Source: Nostoc edaphicum CCNP1411
GTDB lineage: Bacteria > Cyanobacteriota > Cyanobacteriia > Cyanobacteriales > Nostocaceae
Assembly: GCF_014023275.1 (NCBI RefSeq)
Contig: NZ_CP054698.1
Coordinates: 4,978,501 to 5,042,500 of the forward strand
Direction: 5' to 3'
DNA: 64,000 nt
Below, piece after piece: positions 26,601 through 35,508 of the stretch. Within the stretch, counting starts at the first letter, position 1; each line of letters starts with the position of its first letter. Under the pieces are notes generated by a model. It was not told where the DNA came from, searched no databases, and saw only the letters and a program-made list of their open reading frames with translations. The translations under genes and the position numbers were made by a program.

Positions 26601-27301
26601 TCTATTTTGTCTTGTCCTTTCTGAAAATCTGTGACGATATCTTGCTCTTTGGCACCGATAGAATTATTAAAGTACTCGAAGACAAATTCATCATTCCCGG
26701 CACCACCATACAAGGTATCATTGCCAGCACCACCTAATAATCTGTCGTTTCCTTGTTCCCCGAACAAACGGTCATTCCCGCCATCGCCTTGCAGGGTATC
26801 GTTACCGAAACCACCAAACAAATCATCATTGTAAGCAGTTCCTATAACGTTGTTATCTACAACTGCACTGTTGAAAATCAAATCACTCACTTGTAATTGG
26901 CTTTTGCTAATGCCATTGAGTTTCAATCGATAATAATAATCGCCATCTAATACTCGATATCTGACGCTAATGATGACGTTACCATCGGTATCATTAGTTG
27001 TCAGCAATAACAGATTATTGAAGTCACTGATGCCTAGAGTTCTCAGATCTATTTTGTCTTGTCCTTTCTGAAAATCTGTGACGATATCTTGCTCTTTGGC
27101 ACCGATAGAATTATTAAAGTACTCGAAGACAAATTCATCATTCCCGGCACCACCATACAAGGTATCATTTCCAGCACCACCTAATAATCTGTCGTTTCCA
27201 CCTTGACCAGAAAGGCTATCATTACCGTTTAAGCCTTCAATCGTATCATTTCCAGAAGTGCCGACTAAATTATCGTTATTGTTTGTTCCTACAATAGCCA
27301 T
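23657..27301 (-). CDS. Large RTX/calcium-binding repeat protein with internal tandem duplications
   Basis: A 1,214-residue protein without a signal peptide, full of the Gly-Gly-x-Gly-x-Asp nonapeptides (GGAGNDTLYGGAGND) that bind Ca2+ in parallel beta-rolls. Such proteins are usually exported by type I secretion through a C-terminal signal; the C-terminus here (LGNSDITLSSSNFSLIA) fits. Order: short RTX start (1-53); five copies of a 149-residue unit, each with EFVFEYFNNSIGAKEQDIVT, YRVLDGDYYYRLKLNG and RTX motifs (about 54-798); three copies of a 98-residue unit (TYSF...NLKLILSANNVIENATGG, about 799-1092); and a final domain with FQAGQDQIVLSKTTF. The five units are almost identical in DNA, implying recent amplification. 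The true copy number may differ from that shown if the assembly collapsed or expanded repeats. Confidence 0.9.
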   Translation of the reverse strand: MAIVGTNNNDNLVGTSGNDTIEGLNGNDSLSGQGGNDRLLGGAGNDTLYGGAGNDEFVFEYFNNSIGAKEQDIVTDFQKGQDKIDLRTLGISDFNNLLLLTTNDTDGNVIISVRYRVLDGDYYYRLKLNGISKSQLQVSDLIFNSAVVDNNVIGTAYNDDLFGGFGNDTLQGDGGNDRLFGEQGNDRLLGGAGNDTLYGGAGNDEFVFEYFNNSIGAKEQDIVTDFQKGQDKIDLRTLGISDFNNLLLLTTNDTDGNVIISVRYRVLDGDYYYRLKLNGISKSQLQVSDLIFNSAVVDNNVIGTAYNDDLFGGFGNDTLQGDGGNDRLFGEQGNDRLLGGAGNDTLYGGAGNDEFVFEYFNNSIGAKEQDIVTDFQKGQDKIDLRTLGISDFNNLLLLTTNDTDGNVIISVRYRVLDGDYYYRLKLNGISKSQLQVSDLIFNSAVVDNNVIGTAYNDDLFGGFGNDTLQGDGGNDRLFGEQGNDRLLGGAGNDTLYGGAGNDEFVFEYFNNSIGAKEQDIVTDFQKGQDKIDLRTLGISDFNNLLLLTTNDTDGNVIISVRYRVLDGDYYYRLKLNGISKSQLQVSDLIFNSAVVDNNVIGTAYNDDLFGGFGNDTLQGDGGNDRLFGEQGNDRLLGGAGNDTLYGGAGNDEFVFEYFNNSIGAKEQDIVTDFQKGQDKIDLRTLGISDFNNLLLLTTNDTDGNVIISVRYRVLDGDYYYRLKLNGISKSQLQVSDLIFNSAVVDNNVIGTAYNDDLFGGFGNDTLQGDGGNDRLFGEQGNDRLLGGAGNDTLYGGAGNDTYSFLANTALGTDTIIETTTDGTDTIDLSGTTSAVNLNLGVTTTQTINSNLKLILSANNVIENATGGTGNDTLTGNTLNNNLIGSGGNDQLQGLTGNDTYSFIANSALGTDTITETSTGGTDTINFSGTTVAVNLNLGLTTSQTVNSNLKLILSANNVIENATGGTGNDTLTGNTLNNTLIGGGGNDQLQGLTGNDTYSFIANSTLGTDTITETSTGGTDTINFGGTTSAVNLNLGVTTTQTVNSNLKLILSANNVIENATGGTGNDILTGNTLNNTLIGGDGNDTLGGGNGNDTLTGGVGNDKYLFQSNGVFNTSLGVDYITDFQAGQDQIVLSKTTFNAVTNSAGQALTDFAVVTGNQFVNASNARIVFSQSSGSLFYNQDGNVLGTGTVFEFARLGNSDITLSSSNFSLIA
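24022..24904 (-). repeat. Three 294-bp tandem repeats in the RTX gene
   Basis: Each unit encodes about 98 residues (TYSFIANS...TGNTLNNTLIGGGGNDQLQG). The copies differ at several codons, so they are older than the 447-bp array. Confidence 0.88.
24905..27145 (-). repeat. Five 447-bp tandem repeats in the RTX gene
   Basis: Five consecutive units of exactly 447 bp (149 codons) appear identical by eye except for scattered single bases. One such difference is A at 25853 against G in the others, a silent Asn codon change. The repeats also create four identical 67-codon open frames on the opposite strand, 447 bp apart. Confidence 0.92.
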
Positions 27302-27604
27302 ACTTTTACAGTCCTTTGAATATTGGAATTCGGTTTGATTGTTGAAAAAGACTACGACAAAAGAGGGGGTTCAACGATTGAAGTTAAACCCATGAAAACT
27401 AGAAAGCGATCGCTTGCTACCAAATTGATACTGCTAGTGAATTGATGGTATAAGAATCGTAGTAATTAACTAGATTAAGTATACAGATAATAAAGCGATA
27501 AAAATTAATTTAAGTAATTATTTAATACCTGATAGTTTTCGGTAATTGACTAAGGTTTAACCAAACATCATATTACGGATATTAAACTTGTCGTTTTCAA
27601 AACG

Positions 27605-27641
27605 GAATCGCCCACACCTGAGTAACAAGTATGGGCGATTC
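27605..27641 (-). terminator. Terminator hairpin of dxs
   Basis: GAATCGCCCA pairs perfectly with TGGGCGATTC across a 17-nt loop, about 20 bp past the dxs stop codon; CGTTTTG follows on the minus strand. The rest of 27302-27604 has no gene and holds the RTX gene's upstream region. Confidence 0.6.
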
Positions 27642-27658
27642 ATTCTACAAAGAATTAG

Positions 27659-29566
27659 CTAAACCACAGCAGATACTTGCTGTTTAAAGAAAGCTTGCAA
27701 CACTCTCTCTGCTATTTGATGACTAGTTAAACCTAATTCTGTCTTAGATTCATTGGGTTCAGCATGATCTACTAACACATCTGGTACACCGAATCGCTTC
27801 ACAGGAACTAGAATCTCTGCATCCATTAAAGCTTCTGCGATCGCACTACCAAAGCCACCCATCACACAGCCTTCCTCTAAGGTGACAACCCGGCCGATTT
27901 TCTTCGCTAAAGGCAAAATCAACTCGGTATCCAGAGGCTTCACAAAACGGGCATTAATTACAGTTGCTTCAATGCCGTGTTCGCTGAGAATTTCAGCAGC
28001 TTGCATTCCTGGATAGACCATTGTGCCATAAGCGACGATTAACACGTCATCGCCTGTACGTAGGATCTCGCCTTTGCCGATTTCCAAAGGTTCCCAGCCT
28101 TCTTCCATCAAGGGAACGCCGTAGCCATTGCCACGAGGATAGCGCATGGCGATGGGGCCACTGGTATGATTAACACCAGTTACTACCATGCGTTGCAGTT
28201 CTGCTTCGTCTTTGGGTGCCATGATTGCTATGTTGGGAATGCAACGCAGATAGGCAATGTCATACATACCTTGGTGTGTGGGGCCATCAGATCCGACAAT
28301 TCCTGCCCGATCCAAGCAGAAGAACACTGGCAGGTTTTGGATGCAGACATCATGAATTATCTGGTCGTAAGCACGTTGCAGAAAGGTGGAATAAATAGCA
28401 GCAACGGGGCGCATTCCTTCGGTTGCAAGTCCTGCTGCTAGGGTGATTGCATGTTGTTCAGCAATGCCGACATCAACATATTGATTGGGCAATTTTGCCT
28501 GAAGTTTATCTAAGCCTGTCCCCGTTGCCATCGCCGCAGTAATGCCAACGATTTTTGGGTTTTGTTCGGCAAGTTTTACCAGAGTGTGAGAAAAGACTTT
28601 GGCATAAGCCGGGGGTTTGGGTTTACTGGAAGGAATGGCTTTGCCAGTTGCTACGTTGAAGGGGCTTTGGGCGTGGTAGCCAACTTGATCTAGTTCGGCA
28701 ATTTCATAGCCTTTGCCCTTGACTGTTGCTACATGTACCAAAACTGGGCCTTGTATCTGATGTGCCTGTTGGAAGGTGGCAATCAATTCTTCGAGATTAT
28801 GACCATCCACTGGCCCAATATAGGTAAAGCCGAGTTCTTCAAAAACTGCACCTACCTTGGGAACAGCCAAGCGTTTCATACTTTCTTTGATGCGTCCGAG
28901 TTCGGGAGACAAAGATTCACCCACGAAGGGAATTTGCTTAAATTGTTCCTCAAGATTATCTTTAATAAATTGCACCGGTTGGCTGAGACGCATTTTGTTC
29001 AGATAGCGGGGAATTGCGCCAACGTTGCGAGATATAGACATGTCGTTGTCGTTGAGAACAACCAACAAGTTAGTTTTCGGCATGTGTCCAGCATGGTTGA
29101 TGGCCTCTAAAGCCATACCCCCAGTCAGCGCCCCATCGCCAATAACAGCAACAGCTTTAAATTTTTCGCCTTTCAAGTCTCGCGCCAAAGCCATGCCCAA
29201 TGCCGCTGAAATACTTGTAGAAGCGTGTCCAGCCCCAAAGTGGTCAAACTTGTTCTCACCGCGTTTGAGATAACCCGCAACTCCGTCTTTTTGTCTGAGG
29301 GTGTGGAAGCTATCGTAACGTCCTGTAAGCAGTTTATGGGGATAAGCCTGGTGTCCTACATCCCAAATCACTTTATCTCGATCTAAGTCCAGTGTTTGGT
29401 AAAGTCCTAGTGTTAATTCGACAACACCCAACCCTGGCCCCAAGTGTCCACCATTAACCGCTACCGTTTGGAGATGCTTATCTCGAATCTGACGGGCAAT
29501 CTGTTGCAGTTGGCGAACAGATAAACCGTGCAACTGATTAGGATGGGTGATTTCGCTCAGATGCAT
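27659..29566 (-). CDS. dxs: 1-deoxy-D-xylulose-5-phosphate synthase
   Basis: The first enzyme of the MEP pathway joins pyruvate and glyceraldehyde-3-phosphate using thiamine diphosphate. The 635 residues carry the invariant start region [40 protein letters not shown], and the ThDP-binding motif GDGALTGG (143-150) ending in NDNDMSIS. The central region has [13 protein letters not shown], and the transketolase-like pyrimidine domain has [20 protein letters not shown] and [18 protein letters not shown]. It feeds isoprenoid precursors to carotenoids (crtQ in this window), chlorophyll phytol and quinones. The terminator at 27605 suggests a single-gene transcript. Confidence 0.97.
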   Translation of the reverse strand: MHLSEITHPNQLHGLSVRQLQQIARQIRDKHLQTVAVNGGHLGPGLGVVELTLGLYQTLDLDRDKVIWDVGHQAYPHKLLTGRYDSFHTLRQKDGVAGYLKRGENKFDHFGAGHASTSISAALGMALARDLKGEKFKAVAVIGDGALTGGMALEAINHAGHMPKTNLLVVLNDNDMSISRNVGAIPRYLNKMRLSQPVQFIKDNLEEQFKQIPFVGESLSPELGRIKESMKRLAVPKVGAVFEELGFTYIGPVDGHNLEELIATFQQAHQIQGPVLVHVATVKGKGYEIAELDQVGYHAQSPFNVATGKAIPSSKPKPPAYAKVFSHTLVKLAEQNPKIVGITAAMATGTGLDKLQAKLPNQYVDVGIAEQHAITLAAGLATEGMRPVAAIYSTFLQRAYDQIIHDVCIQNLPVFFCLDRAGIVGSDGPTHQGMYDIAYLRCIPNIAIMAPKDEAELQRMVVTGVNHTSGPIAMRYPRGNGYGVPLMEEGWEPLEIGKGEILRTGDDVLIVAYGTMVYPGMQAAEILSEHGIEATVINARFVKPLDTELILPLAKKIGRVVTLEEGCVMGGFGSAIAEALMDAEILVPVKRFGVPDVLVDHAEPNESKTELGLTSHQIAERVLQAFFKQQVSAVV

Positions 29567-30188
29567 ATTATAGGGTTTTCCTCTCTAACTTCTAGTCTCG
29601 GTATTTTGATTTTCCCACGGTCGGGTTGTCCACAGAATCAAACTCTTACATTGTTACTAAGTTGTTGTGGAAAGTATAATTTCGTAATTGATAATGGCGA
29701 AAAATTTGTTAACCATTAACAATTCGTCAAATGAGGTTGCAATCAGTTAAGGTTATAACACGTTTGTCAATAAGTAATGCTACTTAAAAACAGTCTGTAA
29801 TCCGTATAGAAAAACAAGTTTTCCAGGAGTAATTTGCGGAAATTTCCTAATCATGTTCTTCAATTTTACCTTTTAAGGTTAGTAAAAAAGAAAGTTAAAT
29901 ATTTTATTTCTAACTATATATCTAGCATATTTACTGGTAAATATTTAACAATTGTTTATTCTGCTATTTGGTAACATCAGATAATTTTATTAGCGATCGC
30001 TAGTTCATACGGACGCAATGAATATGTATTTAAAATTACTGGCTTTTTTGATATAACTTCAGTATTTATTTAGTAAATTAATATTCCTATGTCTCGCTAA
30101 GAGTCTCTGAGTGAAAATGAGTTTTTAAACACAATCCCCTCTCCTCTATTGGTGTTATTTACGTAACCTTATACTTTCCTAAATAACA
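29567..30188. other. Intergenic region upstream of dxs
   Basis: No gene is supported in about 620 bp. The sequence is AT-rich and presumably holds the dxs promoter, but no confident -35/-10 pair was chosen. A HIP1-containing palindrome TAGCGATCGCTA lies at about 29991-30002. Confidence 0.5.
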
Positions 30189-30221
30189 AGATTTCCGATT
30201 TCTCTAAGAAATCGGAAATCT
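30189..30221 (-). terminator. Strong hairpin terminator after the LEA-like gene
   Basis: AGATTTCCGATTTCT pairs perfectly over 15 bp with AGAAATCGGAAATCT across a 3-nt loop, about 48 bp after the stop of the minus-strand gene. TTGTTATTT follows on that strand. Confidence 0.6.
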
Positions 30222-30268
30222 GAGGTTTTCGATTTTCACAAATCCAATAGGATTGCTATATCTATTCT

Positions 30269-30715
30269 CTATTGACCAAAAGCATCCTTGATGTTGTCAA
30301 CAGTACGTTCAACAACATTCTTTGTGTCGTCTACTGCTTTTTTAGTCCGAGCAGCATCTTCGTCTGCTCTTTTCTGAATTGTAGCCGCATCTTTCTTGGC
30401 TTTGCGTTCAGCAAAACTACCATTGTCTGTTGCTTGGTCAACTTTATTGGCGTTGCTCTTGGCAGCTTGCTTAACTTTATCTGCCGTATCTTCGATGAAA
30501 TTTTTGGTTCGTCCAGCATCTTTACTGGCTTTTTCTTGAGCGCGATCGCCTGCGTCTGACGATGCAATCAAGGTTGCAGCGGGATCAGCCATTGCTGAAG
30601 TGTTCGAGAAAAATGCACCTTGCCAAACGAAAGCGATCGCTAACATACAAAACAGTGTTGTAGCCATCCAGCGTTTTACGTTGGAAAGCTGTTTTGCAAC
30701 ATAATTTGATTTCAT
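30269..30715 (-). CDS. Exported helical, LEA-like hypothetical protein
   Basis: The probable start is Met at 30715 (MKSNYVAKQLSNVKRWMATT), giving 148 residues; an ATG five codons upstream is also possible. Residues about 17-36 form a hydrophobic segment that looks like a signal peptide or anchor (LFCMLAIAFVWQGAFF), with a possible cleavage site near SAMADPA. The mature part is rich in Ala, Lys and Asp in an 11-residue-like rhythm (AERKAKKDAATIQKRADEDA), ending KNVVERTVDNIKDAFGQ, as in LEA-like or CsbD-like stress proteins. A desiccation or stress role is an inference from composition only. Confidence 0.7.
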   Translation of the reverse strand: MKSNYVAKQLSNVKRWMATTLFCMLAIAFVWQGAFFSNTSAMADPAATLIASSDAGDRAQEKASKDAGRTKNFIEDTADKVKQAAKSNANKVDQATDNGSFAERKAKKDAATIQKRADEDAARTKKAVDDTKNVVERTVDNIKDAFGQ

Positions 30716-31001
30716 ACAATACAATCTCATGTGATTTAGTATACTATTTTTACTTCATTTAGCTTATTAGCCATATCGATCCCTAGATAGAGGTTCTGGC
30801 GTCATTAGTTATTAAATGAATTCACTATTTTGATAGATTGAATTTTAAGCTTGGAAGATTTTTGACAAGTATTGGCGGATGGAATTCACTACTACAAAAG
30901 CAAAGTCCACCAGCATGGACTAATGCAAAATCAAGAATTTCAAACCCATGCAGGTGTGTTTTGCCTGTGTAGCAGCAACTTTTCGGCTGCCTGCTGAAAC
31001 A

Positions 31002-31964
31002 TCATGCTGGCATCAATTGCTGGATGCGCTGTGGCTCCTCTCCCAGCCAATCTGGATTTTGGGCAGTGCTGTCGAAAATTGATGAGGTTTTGAAAGGTTC
31101 AAACTCGCCACTTGATGCTACTTCTGCTGTTTTTGCTAAGAGCGATCGCACCTGCTCGTCGTTCATTGGCTGGAACGTCCGCACTGCTTCAAAGGCTTGC
31201 TCTAAAATCTCCATACTGTCAATTCCGGTAATCACAACCGATGTAGGCAGATTCAAAGCATAATGTAAACATTCAATTGGCGTTACAGTGTTTGATTTCA
31301 AAAGAATACCGTTTGCCAAGCTTTTCATCCCCAAAACACCAATGTTTTGTTTAACCAGTTCTGGTAGAACTAGTTTTGCAAAGCTCCGGTAGTGAGCATC
31401 CATAACATTGAGCGGCATCTGCACTGTATCAAATTTAAAGCCGTAAGTAGCTGCAACTTCCAGTGTATGCAGATGAATATGGGGATCTTTGTGCCCAGTA
31501 AAGCCTATATATCTGAGTTTGCCAGCTTCTCGCGCTTCAATTAAAGCAGCATTAGCCCCTTCTTTGTCAAAAATTCGATGGGGATCTTCGTATCGAATGA
31601 TTTCATGGTGCTGCACCAGATCGATATAATCAACTTGCAGACGTTGAAGTGATTCGTCTAGCTGTCTTGCTGCTTCTTGCTTAGAGCGACCGTCGATTTT
31701 TGTCATTAGGAAGGCTTTGTCTCGATAGCGATCGCGCAGCGCTTTTCCCATGCGAATCTCACTGACTCCACCGTTGTAATCCCAACTGTTATCCATAAAG
31801 TTGATGCCACGATCAATGGCTGTTCTAACAATGCGGATAGCCAGTTGTTCATCAATGTGCTTCAAGCCGATGTGCCAACCACCCAATCCAATAGCAGAAA
31901 CTTTTTCTCCCGTATTGCCGAGAACTCGGTATGGCATTTCTGAATTTGGCATACTTCCTGACAT
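31002..31964 (-). CDS. Aldo/keto reductase family protein
   Basis: A 320-residue NAD(P)H-dependent oxidoreductase with a TIM barrel. The catalytic tetrad can be followed: Asp and Tyr in INFMDNSWDYNGG, Lys in FLMTKIDGRS and His in DLVQHHEIIR. The block LQRLQVDYIDLVQHHE is the family signature. LANGILLKSNTVTPIECLHY and VVITGIDSMEILEQA form the cofactor side. A substrate cannot be deduced. The gene is monocistronic, as far as spacing shows, with 269 bp to the next gene downstream. Confidence 0.92.
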   Translation of the reverse strand: MSGSMPNSEMPYRVLGNTGEKVSAIGLGGWHIGLKHIDEQLAIRIVRTAIDRGINFMDNSWDYNGGVSEIRMGKALRDRYRDKAFLMTKIDGRSKQEAARQLDESLQRLQVDYIDLVQHHEIIRYEDPHRIFDKEGANAALIEAREAGKLRYIGFTGHKDPHIHLHTLEVAATYGFKFDTVQMPLNVMDAHYRSFAKLVLPELVKQNIGVLGMKSLANGILLKSNTVTPIECLHYALNLPTSVVITGIDSMEILEQAFEAVRTFQPMNDEQVRSLLAKTAEVASSGEFEPFKTSSIFDSTAQNPDWLGEEPQRIQQLMPA

Positions 31965-32290
31965 GTATTCTCCTTGTCTATCAGCTATTACTTAAGTACA
32001 TATAGCTGTGCTAATTGAAACACAAGGAAAAGTTAACAATATCTTGCTGAAGAGACACTTTTCGATCCAATCAGGAAAATACTCAGGAAGCCAAAATACC
32101 GATGGCAATTTAGGATTTGTGAGGTAAAAAATTGAGATTATTGTAGAGACGGCGATTCATCGCGTCTCTTGCCTGTGATTCATTGCGTCTCTTGCCTTAA
32201 CCGAACAGTATTGAGGGCACAGCATTGCTGTGCCCCTACAACATATTTGTTTCAAATAAATGAAAATTGTTGTAAAACATCAACCAACAA
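31965..32290. repeat. Intergenic region with dispersed palindromes
   Basis: An inverted copy of the AGAGACGCGAT element lies at 32145-32169, with a partial second copy (CATTGCGTCTCTTGCC) nearby. GGCACAGCATTGCTGTGCC, a perfect palindrome within a common GTAGGGGCACAGC-type repeat, lies at about 32216-32234. No gene. Confidence 0.65.
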
Positions 32291-32596
32291 TTATTTGCCA
32301 CTATAGAAAAAGGCAATTTCTTTCTCTTTAAGGGGTGCGAAACCAGCATCTACAAGTAGTTGGTCGAGTTCTGCTTGGGGAATATGTTTTGCGCCAATTC
32401 GCACAATGCGCGATCGCATAGTATTAGATACACCACTACGCTGTCTATTGCCTTCTAGCGCCATGACTTTACCATAAAGTTCTAGCTTGGCAGGCGGAAT
32501 GGGAGAACCATCAAAATCAATTCCCTGTGCGATCGCTTCATCAATAGCATCAGCACCTGTAGTGGTTTGATTCCCTGGGTTAGTTTCGGTAGGCAT
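32291..32596 (-). CDS. Small conserved cyanobacterial protein, DUF4090-like
   Basis: The start at 32596 (MPTETNPGNQTTTGADAIDE) is preceded by GAGGAGAAAATCACC, a good ribosome-binding site, giving 101 residues. The long conserved block IDFDGSPIPPAKLELYGKVM and SNTMRSRIVRIGAKHIPQ is typical of a highly conserved cyanobacteria-only family; DUF4090 is suggested from memory. It is soluble, with no catalytic motif. Function unknown. The DUF4079 gene lies upstream on the same strand. Confidence 0.75.
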   Translation of the reverse strand: MPTETNPGNQTTTGADAIDEAIAQGIDFDGSPIPPAKLELYGKVMALEGNRQRSGVSNTMRSRIVRIGAKHIPQAELDQLLVDAGFAPLKEKEIAFFYSGK

Positions 32597-32760
32597 GGTG
32601 ATTTTCTCCTCTTCGCTATGGATAAATTTTACCAGCCTTGCTGACACCAAAGCTGCCTACTCCTCTCTGCCTCTCCTGATAAACCGTGGTTCATTACTGT
32701 TTTAACGGGGCGATCGCCACTCGCCCCGTACTAGGCTTAATATGATTCCGACTTACTGAA

Positions 32761-33231
32761 CTATGCTTTAGTGAGAATTCTTTGGACAATTTGCACTCCA
32801 GTCACAGCCTGCCAAGCAAAAAGTCCCAAAAGCGTGAAATTTATTAAAATGTGAGTTGCACGCGCCCAATTTGCTCCTTTTTGCATATAAGGAGACAAAG
32901 CAGCAGAAAATGCAATTAAACCTGTCATACCTAATCCTGCTAACAAGTGAGGCTGCACAAATAACTTACCGTTATTGATGTAAGTGACGGCCATCCCGCC
33001 GATCGCACCTGCCACCATCAAAGCTAGGAGTATAGACCCGATTTGGTAGTGTCTGACGTTATATCTACCTTTAATCAGTTCTTTCTTTTCTTCCCCCTGA
33101 GCATTTCTGGTACGCTGTAATTGCAGCCCCAAATAGGCGGCATAAATTGAGAGTACTAATAGCGCCCACATCAGCACCGGATGGAAGAAGTTCAGCCAAT
33201 ATTTTACCGATGCAGAAAGTTCCAGATTCAT
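32761..33231 (-). CDS. DUF4079 family membrane protein
   Basis: A 156-residue protein with four membrane segments: FFHPVLMWALLVLSIYAAYL (about 15-34), SILLALMVAGAIGGMAVTYI, LLAGLGMTGLIAFSAALSPY and ILINFTLLGLFAWQAVTGVQ. A charged cytoplasmic loop (LQRTRNAQGEEKKELIKGRY) separates the first two. His residues in or near the helices (HPVLMW, RHYQIG, PHLLAG, HILINF) recall cytochrome b-like ferric reductase folds. The DUF4079 family is mainly cyanobacterial and plastid-related. No role can be assigned. Confidence 0.85.
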   Translation of the reverse strand: MNLELSASVKYWLNFFHPVLMWALLVLSIYAAYLGLQLQRTRNAQGEEKKELIKGRYNVRHYQIGSILLALMVAGAIGGMAVTYINNGKLFVQPHLLAGLGMTGLIAFSAALSPYMQKGANWARATHILINFTLLGLFAWQAVTGVQIVQRILTKA

Positions 33232-33403
33232 GGTGTTCTCGCCTAATTCTTAAATCTTCATAAAAATTAGCATAACTCTATTTTCTGTGCTTAAAGTTGC
33301 ACAAATTAAAAGAGACTAAGAGATGAGGAGAGAAGACAAGAGTAAAGCCTCCCTTAGCCTTAATTTGCATCCAGTCAACAGATAGAATGCTTGCCAGGAC
33401 TGC

Positions 33404-33444
33404 ATTTCTTAATTTTTAATTTTTAATTTTCAATTTTTAATTGC
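33404..33444. repeat. STRR heptamer tract (AATTTTT)
   Basis: About five TTAATTT/TTTAATT-type 7-bp units lie upstream of the ankyrin gene. Similar units recur in the rRNA spacer at 62770-62840. Confidence 0.8.
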
Positions 33445-33529
33445 ATAACCCTCTTGCCAAAGTGGATAAACAATCTCAGACTAAATTTTGAGGGTAGACG
33501 AACAAAATCCCCTGTATGGGATCTCATCC

Positions 33530-34813
33530 ATGACTGAAAATAACGATACTTTGCTGTTAAAAGCTGCTAAAAGCGGCGATATTAAAGGGTTGCGTGGGCT
33601 ACTGACTGCTGGTGCAAGGGTGGACGCGTGCGATCGCCAAGGTACGACGGCGTTAATGTTTGCTGCCAATTTAGGCTACACAGAAATTGTGCGATCGCTG
33701 CTAGATGCTGGGGCAAATATCGACTTGCCCAGAAAACTCTATGGTTTGACAGCTTTGATGTTGGCGGCTAGTGCTAAACAGCTTGACATTGTGCAGCTTT
33801 TACTATCTAGAGGTGCTAATGTCAATGCCACAAATGAAGATGGCAGCACAGCTTTAATGGCAGCAGTCCTCAAAGGTTATATAGATGTAGTGCGAGTTTT
33901 ATTAGCTGCTGGTGCAAAGGTCAATATCGCAGATCAAGATAATGATACTGCATTGAAAATCGCCGTTAAGCAGGGAAAAATAGAAGTTTTAGAAGCAATT
34001 CTCCAAACTGGTGTTGATGTCAACATCCAAGATGAGGAGGGTGAGACACTCTTAATGCTAGCGGCAGATTTAGGACATCTGGAAATTGTGGAAGCACTGC
34101 TAGCAGCGGGGGCTGATGTGAATGTGAAAAATCCTGATGGTGGAACTGCCCTATCGGCGGCCGCCGCCGCTGGACACAGTGCGATCGCAGCACCTTTACT
34201 GGATCGAGGTGCCGAAATTAATCTCCAAGACCAAGATGGTGAAACTGCCCTACATATTGCTGTTGTGGAAGGCTACATTGATGTCGTGCAAGTCTTACTT
34301 AACAGGAATGCAAATGTCCAAATTAGGAACCACCTAGGTGATACACCACTGCTTGTAGCAGCATTGCAAGGACATAGCCAAATTGTCCAGGCATTGCTGC
34401 ATTCTGGCGGAGATATTAATGGGAAAAATCTTGGTGAATTACCTTTGACATTGGCTGCATCACAAGGACACACCCAAACAGTGAAAGTGTTGCTAGAGTA
34501 TGGTGCTGATGCCAACATTGTAGGGGACGATGGCAAAACTGCTTTGATCAAGGCAACCGAACGCAAACACACAGAGATTATACATTTGCTGCTGGCAAAG
34601 GGAGCAGATGTAAATTTTCAAGACTCAGCGAGAGCAACATCATTGATGTGGGCTGCTTCAGCAGGTTATGGCGAAATTGTGCAGTTATTACTTCAAGCTG
34701 GGGCAGATATGAATTTGAAAAACCGGGGTGGTTATACTGCTTTGATGATTGCAGAATTTAATGGTTATAAGAATGTAGTGCGGAGTCTGCAAAAAGCTGG
34801 GGCACAAGAATAG
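33530..34813 (+). CDS. Ankyrin repeat protein, about 13 repeats
   Basis: ATG 33530 (MTENNDTLLLKAAKSGDIKG) gives 427 residues; the frame also opens at a TTG at 33488. The whole protein is a run of 33-residue ankyrin repeats with the pattern D-x-x-G-x-T-A-L-x-x-A-A-x-x-G-x-x-x-I-V-x-x-L-L-x-x-G-A-x-x-N. One repeat (GGDINGKNLGELPLTLAASQ) is slightly short. Ankyrin arrays mediate protein binding in the cytoplasm. There is no signal peptide or other domain. It is not in an operon. Confidence 0.95.
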   Translation: MTENNDTLLLKAAKSGDIKGLRGLLTAGARVDACDRQGTTALMFAANLGYTEIVRSLLDAGANIDLPRKLYGLTALMLAASAKQLDIVQLLLSRGANVNATNEDGSTALMAAVLKGYIDVVRVLLAAGAKVNIADQDNDTALKIAVKQGKIEVLEAILQTGVDVNIQDEEGETLLMLAADLGHLEIVEALLAAGADVNVKNPDGGTALSAAAAAGHSAIAAPLLDRGAEINLQDQDGETALHIAVVEGYIDVVQVLLNRNANVQIRNHLGDTPLLVAALQGHSQIVQALLHSGGDINGKNLGELPLTLAASQGHTQTVKVLLEYGADANIVGDDGKTALIKATERKHTEIIHLLLAKGADVNFQDSARATSLMWAASAGYGEIVQLLLQAGADMNLKNRGGYTALMIAEFNGYKNVVRSLQKAGAQE

Positions 34814-34936
34814 CGATCTGAATTCTTCATCTAAAATATTTTCAGAAATATCTTGACAAATCATTAAATGAAGGTTATTTACTTAAATACCAAGGAAGTT
34901 TAAAACAACCAATTCTAGACCTAAGAAACAAAAAAA

Positions 34937-34976
34937 GCAAAACTCCGTCGTAGCTGTTGTGAACTTGCTACGGCGG
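34937..34976 (-). terminator. Hairpin with T-rich tail on the minus strand
   Basis: CTCCGTCGTAGC pairs with GCTACGGCGGAG over 12 bp (one G-T). On the minus strand it is followed by TTTTGCTTTTTTTG, a good intrinsic terminator tail. The nearest minus-strand gene upstream is the phosphatase at 35509, about 530 bp away. Confidence 0.45.
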
Positions 34977-34988
34977 AGAAAAGAAAAA

Positions 34989-35127
34989 TTAAAACGCCAA
35001 GAGGGAGCAGGCTAAATGCTTGCGTCACGAGGATAGAAAGAAAGCAAAAATGAAGAAGTAAATTTACCTTTTACTTTTTACCCTGTACCTTTTACCTTTT
35101 ACCTGCTCTCCCCCTTGGCGTTTCCTA
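34989..35127. repeat. Imperfect inverted-repeat element of about 135 bp
   Basis: AAACGCCAAGAGGGAGCAGG at the left end is nearly complementary to CCTGCTCTCCC...GGCGTTT at the right end. The interior contains TTTACCTTTTACTTTTTACC heptamers. It has the layout of a small mobile-element-like hairpin. The surrounding 34814-35508 holds no gene; the dispersed repeat GGCGCAGCCTGTCGTAGAGA lies at about 35440. Confidence 0.5.
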
Positions 35128-35508
35128 CTGTGCTAGATGTGCAAAATATATAGTTTTTGCTTGAGCAGAAAAGTATTCTAACGATCATTTTTTGTGTATT
35201 ATCCAAAAGGCTGAATACAAACAATTTGCCAAAAAAGGTTGATATGCAACAATTTGGGCAATAGTTACGGAAAATCAAAGAAAAATAAATAAAAAATTAA
35301 ATTTAGTAGAATTACTGTAGTGAATCCTCAGTCACCATAATCTTAAGCATTAGCTAATGACTGCACTTTTGGCTTCAAACAATTCTTCCTTTTTTTAAAC
35401 TGGGTAATAACCCAGAACTGTCGTTATTGAGCTTGTCGTTGGCGCAGCCTGTCGTAGAGAAGGAAAGTATTTCATTCATAATTCTTTCCTCCTGCCTCCT
35501 GCCTTCTC

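Noticed and set aside
25290..26834. Four identical 67-codon ORFs on the plus strand, 447 bp apart
   Set aside because: They are antisense shadows created by the tandem repeats of the RTX gene; composition (Pro/Ser-rich) and position show no independent coding evidence.
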